From the NCBI GenBank assembly GCA_041583135.1, contig JBFHGJ010000048.1, forward strand, positions 1-40,214: 40,214 bases of DNA. The letters are read 5' to 3'. Both the position numbers and the translations under genes were made by a program. The notes under the pieces are model-generated. The model saw only the letters and a list, made by a program, of their open reading frames with translations. It searched no databases and was not told the origin of the DNA. Of this stretch, positions 33,239 to 40,214 are shown piece after piece. Every line of letters begins with the position of its first letter. Within the stretch, counting starts at the first letter, position 1. This DNA is from JABSOG01 sp041583135. GTDB lineage: Bacteria > Pseudomonadota > Gammaproteobacteria > Enterobacterales > Alteromonadaceae.

Positions 33239-33388
33239 GGCCTGCCTGAAGGGGTTTAGGTGGTCACTGTCTATGACCTTAGCGTGCGGATTGATCTAGC
33301 AGAGAATAACCTTAGTGAAAAGCTGGTGGAAGAGTTTATTGTTGTCGCTTTGGTGTTTGTACTGTTTTTGTTTCATGTGTGCTCATAG
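33239..33388 (+). pseudogene. Decayed fragment of a second cusA-like gene
   Basis: Translated in one frame the 50 codons read GLPEGV-stop-VVTVYDLSVRIDL, then AENNLSEKLVEEFIVVALVF and VLFLFHVCS-stop. They correspond to the segment of the intact cusA-like gene encoded at 28763-28912 (GLPDGVEVVTVYDRS onward): 39 of 50 positions are identical. Two in-frame stops and the absence of the rest show it is a relic. It begins 7 nt after the third module gene and ends within the last codons of the opposite-strand kinase. It suggests a former duplicate cusA, most of which was deleted or replaced when the module arrived. Confidence 0.9.
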
Positions 33389-36300
33389 CCTTGGTAGGGA
33401 AATACGATAGGCCAGCCCTTGGGGTTGGCTATCGTCTATTTCGATGCTGCCTTTGAGCCTTTGGCTAACGTGGTTGTAGATGATGTGCATCCCTAAGCCC
33501 AAGTGGCCTTGTCCGCGCTCGGTGGTGTAAAACGGCTCGAACAGCTTTTCTCGGCCCTGTTGGCTAAGTCCGCTACCGTTATCACAGTAGAGAATATTGA
33601 CGCCAGTCGCGTTTGGCTCAATGGTGATGGTGATAGTTCCACCATTGCCGTGAGCAAATCCGTGTTTAATCGAGTTTTCTAGCAGCTGGTCGAACAGCAG
33701 TTCCAACGAACGATAGTGGCTGTAAATGCTCACTCTATCGGTGCAATTGAGGTTGACGGTGATCTGCGACTCATTTAACTGGGAGGCGCGTATTTCAATG
33801 AGTTGGCGCAAAAGTTCGCCTAGATTGCACTCGGTGGCGTCATCGGTGGTCTGTTGCACCGATACTCGCTTAAAGCTTTGCACTAGGTAATCGGTTTTTT
33901 CCAAGTTACCGGCGATCAGTTTTAGCGATTCGCCGCAGGTTTGTTTGAAACGTTGAAAGTCGCTAAGGGTGAGCTTTTTGTCTTCTTGTAGATTGAAAAA
34001 CTGAAGACAGGCATCACTGAGCACTGATGTACTGGTGATGCAGATGCCGATGGGGGTGTTGATCTCATGGGCAATACCGGCAACAAGACTGGCCAGTGCC
34101 GCCATCTTTTCCGCTTCTATCAGCTGTTCTTGGGCTTGTCTTAGCTGGTCGTTGGCATTGGCCAGCGACGCTACAGTTTGATTGAGCTGTGCGGTGCGGG
34201 CTTCTACCCGTTGTTCGAGTTCTTCATTGAGCGCTCTGAGCTGCGCTTCGATTTGTTTCATGTTATTGATATTTTGCACCGTGCCGATGGCGCGAGTTGG
34301 GCGGCCTTGCTCGTCACGCTTGACCACTTGCCCGCGGTCAAGTACCCAGATCCATTGGCCATCTGCGTTGCGCATCCGATAGGCACATTCAAAATAGTCG
34401 GTTTGACCGCCAGCGTGTCGGGTAAAAGCCTGCTGTACTTTGTCAAAGTCCTCAGGATGAACCAACACTTGTAGCGAATCGATACTGTAGTTTTGCCCAC
34501 AGGGCAGGGCAAATTCGCCGCTGTTGTTTGAGCGCACCAAATTGCCGGCTTTTATATCCCAGTCCCAAAATTCATTGCCACTGCCCCATAGGGCTAAGGA
34601 GAGGCGGTTCTCACTCTCGCTGATGGCTTTTTGTTTTTGCCAGCGTTGATAGACAAAGGCGCTCATTGTTCCACCAACGATGAAGGCATACAGTAGGTAG
34701 GCCCACCATGTGAGCCAAGGGGCTGGTGCGATATAGATGCTGATGGCGCTGTCTTGCTCGCTCCATAGGCCATCGCTATTGGCGGCTTTAACACGAAAGC
34801 GATAATGGCCTGACGGTAAGTTGGTGTAGGTGGCCCGTCTGTGATCGGCACCCGTATATGTCCATCGTTTGTCAAAGCCATCAAGCATAAAGGCGTAACG
34901 ATTGTCTTTCGGGCTAAGGTAATGCATTGCCGAGAACTCAAAAGAGAAAACCGGGTGTTGATGGTCAAGGGCCAATGCGGTGGTGCGATTGATCACTTTT
35001 TCTAGTGGTGAAGAAGGCGCATCGGCTTTAAGGTCGGGGGTTTTGTTGGCGAGGTAAAATTGCGTAATGACCACGTGGGGGGCAAGGTCATTGCCGCGGA
35101 TTTGACTTGGATAAAAACGGTTGTAGCCGTCAATGCCGCCAAAAAATAGTTCTCCGTCTAAGGCTTTGAAGAATGCCCCGTTATTGAACTCGTCTGATTG
35201 TAGGCCATGCATATGGGTGAAGGTTTTAAAACGTCTTTTTTTGGGGTCGAAACGGGCAAGGCCGCGATTGGTGCTGACCCAGATATTGCCTTGGTTGTCG
35301 CCGGTGACACCATAAACGGTTTTGTTTAACAGGCCGTGTTCTTTGGCAAACAACTCAAACCGGCCGCTATCGATGTGCATTAGATTTAGCCCATTGCTGG
35401 TGGCCAGCCACAGCGCATTCGGGTTACTTTGATATAGCGCAAAGACTCGATTGTGGCTGAGGCTATGGGGGTTTTGGGGGTCGTGCTCATACCGAGTAAA
35501 CTGCCCGGTGGTGCTGTCGTAGCGGTTGACGCCACCATTGCGGGTGGCTATCCAAATATCACCTTGTGGGCTTTGTATTGTGTCGTAAATGCCGTTGTTG
35601 CCAAGGCTGAAAGGATTGTTGGGGTCGTGATAAAAACGTTCAAACTGCGTTGTTTGCGGATCAAAGCGGTTTAAGCCGTCGAGTGTGCCGAGCCAAAGAT
35701 AACCTTGGGCGTCTTCCATGATTGAGTAAACTCGACTATGGCTGAGGCTGTTGCGGTCATCGGGGGTGGGGGTGTATTGCTTAAATTTGCCATTTGCCAG
35801 CATGAGACTCAAGCCGCCATCATAGGTTCCGGCCCACACCTGCTTTTTGCTGTCTACCAATATTGACATCACCATGCCTTTGGTGATGGTGCTGTTGTCA
35901 TTGGGGTCATGCATAAAATATTGATATTTCCCGGTGATTGGGTCGTAACGATTTAAGCCGTTATCGACGCCTATCCACAACACGTTGTCGGTGGTTTTGT
36001 GTAATGCTCTGACCCGTTTATGGCTGATGCCGATGCCAGGAGTTGACGTCTTGTGGTGATGACCAAAGGCTTGAGTGCTTTGGACAAACTGATTGATACC
36101 GTCACCGGTGGCAAACCACAAACTGTCGTTATTGTCTTCGTAAATTGCCCAAATATGGTCGTTGCTTAGGCTTGAAGGCACGGCCGGGTCGTTGCGGTAG
36201 TTGATGAAATGATTGCGCTTTGGTACGAACAGACTAATACCGCCTCGGGTGCCGACCCAAAGTTGCTGGTATTGGTCTATGTGTAACGAGCGGACTCTAT

Positions 36301-37135
36301 CATGACCTAACGAGTGGTAGTTTTCGTCGCTGTGATAATAGTGTTCGATGACCTTGCCGATGCGTGGATTAAAGAGATTTAGACCTGAGTCATAGGTTGC
36401 TACCCACAACATGCCGTATTGATCTTTGACGATATCGCTGATGTTGTCGCCTGAGAGTGTGTTGGGTTGCGCTGGGTCATGTCGGATATGCTCAAACTGC
36501 TCTGTTTGCGGGTAAAATACGTTTAATCCCTGATCGGTGCCGACATAGAGTTTGTCGTCATCATTAAGCAGCGCATAGACATGGTTGCTGCTCAGTGATG
36601 TACTTTGTTGCGGGTTATTGCGGTAAACCTTCACCGGGCCTTGGTTTGGGTCGAATAAGAATAGTCCGTCCATAGTGCCAACCCATAAGTTGCCGTTGTC
36701 TGCTTGGGCGATGGTATCGATATATTGGCTGCCGATATGCTCTCGGGTTTCTTGACCCAAGGTGAAGGTGGTAAAGGTTTCGGTGTCGGGATTGAGGCGG
36801 CTTAAACCTTTGCGAGTGCCAATCCACAGCACACCGTCTCTATCGACAAACAATGATTGTATGTAGTCAGAGCTTAAACTGCCGGGGGAATTTTTGTGAC
36901 GAAATACCTTGAATTGATAACCGTCGAAGCGATTGAGGCCATCTTGAGTGGCAATCCAGATGAAACCTTGTTTATCTTGCACAAGGTCGCTGACAGTGCC
37001 TTGTGAGAGGCCCTGCGCTAAAGAGTAACGACGAAATTTTATCGGGTTATCGGAGCCAAAAGCCAAGCTACTGTAGCCTGCCAATACCATAGTCCATAAA
37101 ATGGCTGCAATCACCCATGCTCGTATGCGCTGCAT
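33383..37135 (-). CDS. Double-propeller sensor histidine kinase (Reg_prop-Y_Y_Y-PAS-HATPase)
   Basis: A 1250-aa membrane kinase. The signal/anchor at residues about 8-27 is followed by 14 beta-propeller motifs of the form LWIGTxxGLxRFD (for example IWIATQDGLNRFDG, LWLGTLDGLNRFD), enough for two seven-bladed propellers in the periplasm. A Y_Y_Y domain (residues about 690-790) and a membrane helix (YLLYAFIVGGTMSAFVY) follow. Inside come a PAS domain with PAC segment, a coiled coil, the histidine box HEINTPIG and a GHKL ATPase (GHLGLGMHIIYNH). It has the plan of the hybrid two-component systems that sense polysaccharide fragments, but lacks receiver and AraC domains. No dedicated response regulator is adjacent. 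Confidence 0.9.
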   Translation of the reverse strand: MQRIRAWVIAAILWTMVLAGYSSLAFGSDNPIKFRRYSLAQGLSQGTVSDLVQDKQGFIWIATQDGLNRFDGYQFKVFRHKNSPGSLSSDYIQSLFVDRDGVLWIGTRKGLSRLNPDTETFTTFTLGQETREHIGSQYIDTIAQADNGNLWVGTMDGLFLFDPNQGPVKVYRNNPQQSTSLSSNHVYALLNDDDKLYVGTDQGLNVFYPQTEQFEHIRHDPAQPNTLSGDNISDIVKDQYGMLWVATYDSGLNLFNPRIGKVIEHYYHSDENYHSLGHDRVRSLHIDQYQQLWVGTRGGISLFVPKRNHFINYRNDPAVPSSLSNDHIWAIYEDNNDSLWFATGDGINQFVQSTQAFGHHHKTSTPGIGISHKRVRALHKTTDNVLWIGVDNGLNRYDPITGKYQYFMHDPNDNSTITKGMVMSILVDSKKQVWAGTYDGGLSLMLANGKFKQYTPTPDDRNSLSHSRVYSIMEDAQGYLWLGTLDGLNRFDPQTTQFERFYHDPNNPFSLGNNGIYDTIQSPQGDIWIATRNGGVNRYDSTTGQFTRYEHDPQNPHSLSHNRVFALYQSNPNALWLATSNGLNLMHIDSGRFELFAKEHGLLNKTVYGVTGDNQGNIWVSTNRGLARFDPKKRRFKTFTHMHGLQSDEFNNGAFFKALDGELFFGGIDGYNRFYPSQIRGNDLAPHVVITQFYLANKTPDLKADAPSSPLEKVINRTTALALDHQHPVFSFEFSAMHYLSPKDNRYAFMLDGFDKRWTYTGADHRRATYTNLPSGHYRFRVKAANSDGLWSEQDSAISIYIAPAPWLTWWAYLLYAFIVGGTMSAFVYQRWQKQKAISESENRLSLALWGSGNEFWDWDIKAGNLVRSNNSGEFALPCGQNYSIDSLQVLVHPEDFDKVQQAFTRHAGGQTDYFECAYRMRNADGQWIWVLDRGQVVKRDEQGRPTRAIGTVQNINNMKQIEAQLRALNEELEQRVEARTAQLNQTVASLANANDQLRQAQEQLIEAEKMAALASLVAGIAHEINTPIGICITSTSVLSDACLQFFNLQEDKKLTLSDFQRFKQTCGESLKLIAGNLEKTDYLVQSFKRVSVQQTTDDATECNLGELLRQLIEIRASQLNESQITVNLNCTDRVSIYSHYRSLELLFDQLLENSIKHGFAHGNGGTITITIEPNATGVNILYCDNGSGLSQQGREKLFEPFYTTERGQGHLGLGMHIIYNHVSQRLKGSIEIDDSQPQGLAYRISLPRL

Positions 37136-37289
37136 GAACTGACCAACACAAAATCTTAGACAGTATTAAGTCTAGTCCAACAATGGCCTGAGATCTGTGA
37201 AGTAAATGGGAAAGTTGCCGTTGGCCGATTTGCTCAGTATCTGGCCGATATCGCCAAATTATGTTGACCATAGTTGAGCATGAACTCGC

Positions 37290-37319
37290 TTGATTGATTC
37301 AACCATATGAAACTATTAT
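37290..37319 (+). promoter_or_regulatory. Candidate promoter of the DUF1707/LiaF-like gene
   Basis: TTGATT (37290-37295) and TATTAT (37314-37319) are separated by 18 nt, about 70 nt before the start codon at 37391. Confidence 0.4.
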
Positions 37320-37390
37320 ATATTTTATTGTTGGCTTGATGATTGCTGTCTTTTACCTCGGCCATAAAAAACAACGATAGGATATTGCAT

Positions 37391-38038
37391 ATGCCGGTAA
37401 AACTCGAAGATAGACCGACCCAAGCGGTACGTGAAGAAGTGATCGATCAGTTGATCATGAACTATAGCCATGGCGTTATTTCACTCGAAGCATTTGAGCG
37501 CCGTCTTGATGATGCGATGGAAACCAATGATAACGTTAAGCTTAAAGCGTTGGTCGAGGATTTGACGTTACAGGTCGATGAGCAATACCTAAGCTCGAAA
37601 GAATCTGATCTCAATGTCGAATATGGCTATGGCAACACTACCGAGGCCGAGCAGGACAAAATATTCAGTATTCTCGGCGACAAAAAGCGACATGGTCCTT
37701 GGTTGGTGGGCAAACGCATCGAGGTGACCAGCATTTTAAGTGATGTGACCTTAGATTTTAGTGAAGCGCGCTTTACCAGCCCAACCGTCACAATTGTTGC
37801 CAATACCGTATTGAGTGACCTTAAAATCAAAGTGCCGCAGCAAATCAATGTCGTCACCGACATCAACAATATTATCGGTGGAGTGAAAAACAAAGCGCAA
37901 GGCTTTGGTGCTCAAGGCGCGCCGACTATCTATATCGAAGGTTACTGTGTGTTGGCCGATGTAAAAATCAGCGTCAAAAGAGAAGCCCGAGATAAGTGGC
38001 TACACTTTGCCGAGTCGCTTAAAAGAATGTTTTCATAG
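37391..38038 (+). CDS. DUF1707 / LiaF-like C-terminal domain protein
   Basis: A 215-aa protein without membrane segments. Residues about 8-60 match the DUF1707 (SHOCT-like) motif: REEVIDQLIMNYSHGVISLE followed by AFERRLDDAM. After an acidic linker, residues about 95-200 resemble the LiaF C-terminal fold (Pfam DUF2154 group), with repeated short strands such as VTSILSDVTLDFSEARF, VLSDLKIKVPQQINV and VLADVKISVK. In Firmicutes this domain modulates LiaRS signalling in the envelope stress response; the role in Proteobacteria is unknown. ATG 37391 is chosen (AGGA upstream, homology begins here); the longer frame from 37343 adds no conserved sequence. It is divergent from the propeller kinase, a possible functional pairing. 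Confidence 0.75.
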   Translation: MPVKLEDRPTQAVREEVIDQLIMNYSHGVISLEAFERRLDDAMETNDNVKLKALVEDLTLQVDEQYLSSKESDLNVEYGYGNTTEAEQDKIFSILGDKKRHGPWLVGKRIEVTSILSDVTLDFSEARFTSPTVTIVANTVLSDLKIKVPQQINVVTDINNIIGGVKNKAQGFGAQGAPTIYIEGYCVLADVKISVKREARDKWLHFAESLKRMFS

Positions 38039-38080
38039 CATTTGGCTCAGCTTGGGAAAAGCCGTATCGTAAACATGTGT

Positions 38081-38113
38081 GCGCCAGTGAGTAACTCCGT
38101 TTTTCACTGGCGC
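38081..38113. terminator. Hairpin between convergent genes
   Basis: GCGCCAGTGA (38081-38090) and TCACTGGCGC (38104-38113) form a perfect 10-bp stem with a 13-nt loop, between two convergent genes. The T-run is short on the plus strand (GTTTGATTT), so termination would be moderate. Confidence 0.6.
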
Positions 38114-38120
38114 GTTTGAT

Positions 38121-38603
38121 TTACAGGTTGAGTGCGAAGGCTTTGTCTAAGCGAGTATCGGCGACAGCCAAAGCGCCTTTTTGCGCATCCATCAAGTCAA
38201 AGCGCCAAGTGTATTTGCTGACATTTGCCTGCCAAGTCGCATTGACATCACTGGTGATACTCAAGTAATAAATCTTGCCGGGTTCTAAGTCGAGCATCAA
38301 CTCAATTTCATCATAACTTTTCATTAAGCTTTGATATTGATCACGCCAAACCATGGTGAAACGGTAATACTCTGGTGGCAGATCCAGCTGAACATATCCT
38401 TCTGGCCTTAAGTAAGATACCGTTTGCTCATCGACTCTCACATCGGCATAGGAATTCATGAAAACGTCGCCTTGAGGTCTAAAGATATAAATTCTGGCTT
38501 TGTCCGAGGGGACGGGGGTGGCAACAAACAATGGGCCACTGGCGGTGGTTTTACAGCCTGTCAGTATCAAGACAAAAGCGAGCAACAAAATATGCTTCAT
38601 CAT
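38121..38603 (-). CDS. DUF2846-like lipoprotein
   Basis: A 160-aa outer-envelope lipoprotein. The signal MKHILLLAFVLILTGC has a clear lipobox (LTGC). The mature part is strand-rich (KARIYIFRPQG, VDEQTVSYLRPEGYVQLDLP, EPGKIYYLSI), matching DUF2846, a family of small beta-sandwich lipoproteins of unknown function. Its start overlaps the stop of the Sel1-repeat gene (ATGA), and AAGGAA lies 4 nt before the first ATG or 7 nt before the second. The two are therefore probably coupled in translation and may form a complex. Confidence 0.8.
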   Translation of the reverse strand: MMKHILLLAFVLILTGCKTTASGPLFVATPVPSDKARIYIFRPQGDVFMNSYADVRVDEQTVSYLRPEGYVQLDLPPEYYRFTMVWRDQYQSLMKSYDEIELMLDLEPGKIYYLSITSDVNATWQANVSKYTWRFDLMDAQKGALAVADTRLDKAFALNL

Positions 38604-39949
38604 AGTATTCCTTGTTGAGGTTGCATGACATGCCAGCCCTGAACCGGAGGCATTTGTTTGTCTTTACACCATTCGCTTTGTGATAGCGGCGCAACTTTGA
38701 GCGCATCTATGTTGCTATCGTAGTACAGACATAGGCTGGTGGTATCAAGCGCTTCAAAAGTAAAGTTTTTCTGACTCTCTGTGTCGCCATTTAGCTCTAG
38801 AGCAAAAGTCTTAGTTTGCCATTGATTGATGTAGTCAATCTGATACATCTGGTTGAAGTCGATTGGGGCTATCTCATAGTGATTCTGCACAATCAGCTTG
38901 AGTGCTCCTTTCGCTGCCAAGGGTTTGAATGACTTGCTGTCGATCAACAGGGTATACGGCTGAGAGATTTGTGGTAAAAGGTCCATCAGGGTTTGTTTTA
39001 CCTTCGGCTGTGCATCTGGCGGCAGGTTATCCATGATCTGTTCTGCCAACAGTTCATCATGGTGGTCCATTTCTTCGGCATTGAGTGCCAGTAGCATTGA
39101 GAAGGCCGCGCTTTTATATAATCGCTTTGGCTCGTCACTATGTAGCGTGAAGTTTATTAGACTCAGCAGCGGTAGATTGAATATAAAGCCGCCATTTAAA
39201 GAGTCCCATGCCAGCGTCTCTGCCTTGTCATAGTTTTGTATTCCTTTGTCATAGAGCTTGGCTGCATATATCCCCATTGCAAAAGGATGTTGCTGTTGCG
39301 AGAGCTTTTGCATCATGTCAAAAGCAATTTGGCTTTCGGGATTGAGGCGATAGGCTTCAATGGCGGCTTGTTGGTTGCCGAGTTCAAAGGCTTGTTGATA
39401 TAAACTGAGTGCACCGAGATGATCGCGCTTGAGACCTAGCCCTTTGGATTTGCAGTAGCCAAGGCCAAGTATGCCGGTTGCATTGTTTTGCGCTGCTAGG
39501 GCTTGGCATGCTTGTAATTTGTATGGTGAAAATGTTTCAGCGTCGTCGCCGATGAGGCTACGACAAAAAGCTTCTTTTCTTTCGAACTTATATTCAGGCG
39601 AACGGGGTGCTGCCGTTGATGTCCAAGCAAAAATATCTTGCATATCGCTGCTGATCCCACGGTGCATATATAACTGCTCGTCAGGTTCAACTGTCATCGT
39701 TCCTCTAATTATTCCTTTGGCGGACTTAAACTTGACGGAATAGCGGTATTCACCGGGAGGCAAGGTTAAGGTATAGGGTTTGATGTTGTTTTCCGACACT
39801 TGGGTAGTGAGTTCATTGACCCAGTGAGCATTCTCGTCTTTACGTAGGAGTTTATCCAGCGCGGCATACTTAGGCATTGTTAGTGTCGATTCTGCACAAA
39901 GCTGGTTGGAAACCAATATCAGCGGGGCTAGCAATAAGCCAATTTTCAT
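38600..39949 (-). CDS. Secreted Sel1-repeat-like protein
   Basis: A 449-aa periplasmic protein with signal peptide MKIGLLLAPLILVSNQLCAE. An N-terminal beta region contains a peptide of the form TLTLPPGEYRYSVKF, similar in style to the downstream lipoprotein's LDLPPEYYRFTMVW. The middle (about residues 150-330) is helical with Sel1-like pieces: GILGLGYCKSKGLGLKRDHL then GALSLYQQAFELGNQQAAI. Such repeats mediate protein contacts. The C-terminal 120 residues are unassigned. GAAGGAA lies 6 nt upstream of the ATG. The lipoprotein gene follows with a 4-nt overlap. No role can be given beyond an envelope interaction partner. Confidence 0.7.
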   Translation of the reverse strand: MKIGLLLAPLILVSNQLCAESTLTMPKYAALDKLLRKDENAHWVNELTTQVSENNIKPYTLTLPPGEYRYSVKFKSAKGIIRGTMTVEPDEQLYMHRGISSDMQDIFAWTSTAAPRSPEYKFERKEAFCRSLIGDDAETFSPYKLQACQALAAQNNATGILGLGYCKSKGLGLKRDHLGALSLYQQAFELGNQQAAIEAYRLNPESQIAFDMMQKLSQQQHPFAMGIYAAKLYDKGIQNYDKAETLAWDSLNGGFIFNLPLLSLINFTLHSDEPKRLYKSAAFSMLLALNAEEMDHHDELLAEQIMDNLPPDAQPKVKQTLMDLLPQISQPYTLLIDSKSFKPLAAKGALKLIVQNHYEIAPIDFNQMYQIDYINQWQTKTFALELNGDTESQKNFTFEALDTTSLCLYYDSNIDALKVAPLSQSEWCKDKQMPPVQGWHVMQPQQGIL

Positions 39950-40045
39950 ACAACATTCCTTCGGTTACATTATTTCAGTTGAGCGCGCAAAAGTATCATA
40001 TTTCAGCAGAATTGTGAAAGTGAGCGTGGTAAGTTTTGCCTTCTG

Positions 40046-40213
40046 TTAAGACCCCTGACGTCTTTCTTCGTCGAGCATATCCGAGAGGTTGTCGCTCAAA
40101 GAGTAGATATCGTTGCCTTTTTTTTCTTTCTCTGAATAGAGGTTGCTGTCAAGAAGCGCAAGAATGGGGCAATCGTCACTATCGGAAAGCTCATGTACGC
40201 CGATACTGACGGA
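40046..40213 (-). CDS. GGDEF-domain protein, C-terminal end (5' part outside window)
   Basis: The last 55 residues of a minus-strand gene are visible, ending at TAA 40048-40046. SVSIGVHELSDSDDC, then LLDSNLYSEKEKKGNDIYS, matches the end of a GGDEF diguanylate cyclase domain (consensus SIGV...AL..AD..LY.AK..GRN), with an Asp in place of the usual Arg-Asn ending. The tail is 20 residues of charged sequence (LSDNLSDMLDEERRQGS). The domain makes cyclic-di-GMP when its active site is intact; the GGDEF motif itself is outside the window. Confidence 0.75.
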   Translation of the reverse strand, partial: SVSIGVHELSDSDDCPILALLDSNLYSEKEKKGNDIYSLSDNLSDMLDEERRQGS

Positions 40214-40214
40214 A

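Noticed and set aside
28763..33388. Attachment-site-like direct repeats of an integrative element
   Set aside because: The repeats are decayed cusA coding sequence at about 78 % protein identity, not short identical att cores, and no integrase is present.
1..40214. CRISPR arrays, tRNA or rRNA genes, prophage genes
   Set aside because: No regularly spaced repeats, cloverleaf sequences, rRNA-like stretches or phage structural genes were seen on either strand.

Overview
The window reads as gammaproteobacterial chromosome, most likely a marine Alteromonadales-type organism. The grounds are glmU-glmS, an IbpA-type small heat shock protein, a maoP gene with a divergent hdfR relic, a GbpA-like chitin LPMO, a porin next to a chemoreceptor, and large sensor kinases. 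maoP and glmUS usually lie near the replication origin in this class, so an origin-proximal position is plausible but inferred. No rRNA, tRNA, CRISPR array, integrase or transposase is visible.

Layout. 1-502: the 3' end of a TauE/SafE permease, then a REP-like double hairpin. 503-8185 (minus): two multidomain histidine kinases, a 985-aa VCBS/FG-GAP lipoprotein and an overlapping membrane-anchored TPR protein, close enough to be one sensory operon. 8361-11567 (plus): glmU-glmS, which make UDP-GlcNAc, with a strong terminator. 11568-12426: a long non-coding stretch with palindromes, ending in a sigma-32-like promoter and a ROSE-type RNA thermometer in front of ibpA. 13035-17692: a YbgC-type thioesterase (minus), a DUF2252 protein, an OprB-like porin and an MCP. 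17766-19985 (minus): the secreted copper enzyme LPMO, with a CusR-like palindrome upstream, and maoP. 19984-20240: a decayed hdfR (LysR) pseudogene divergent from maoP.

20363-24534 (plus) is an RND pump followed by its adaptor. 24625-30958 is a copper/silver efflux operon: a Cys/His-rich CopL-like protein, then CusC-, CusB- and CusA-like subunits spanning both membranes. 31035-33232 is a visibly AT-rich three-gene module: a probable TIGR04255-family protein, an HTH protein with an odd N-terminal hydrophobic segment, and an unknown protein. It has its own promoter inside a perfect 15-bp inverted repeat. It is followed by a 50-codon decayed copy of an internal piece of cusA (33239-33388), so the module lies between an intact cusA and a cusA fragment. 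This is the best candidate for an undescribed system.

33383-37135 (minus) is a 1250-aa double-propeller sensor kinase. It is followed by a DUF1707/LiaF-like protein (plus), a coupled pair of envelope proteins (a DUF2846-like lipoprotein and a Sel1-repeat protein, minus) and the C-terminus of a GGDEF protein at the right edge.

Two themes recur. Copper appears as a Cus-type efflux operon, a copper-dependent LPMO with a CusR-like box, and a cusA relic. Sensing appears as three large kinases, a chemoreceptor and a diguanylate cyclase fragment. Starts were chosen by ribosome-binding site and conserved N-termini; several longer open frames begin at TTG codons that I rejected.
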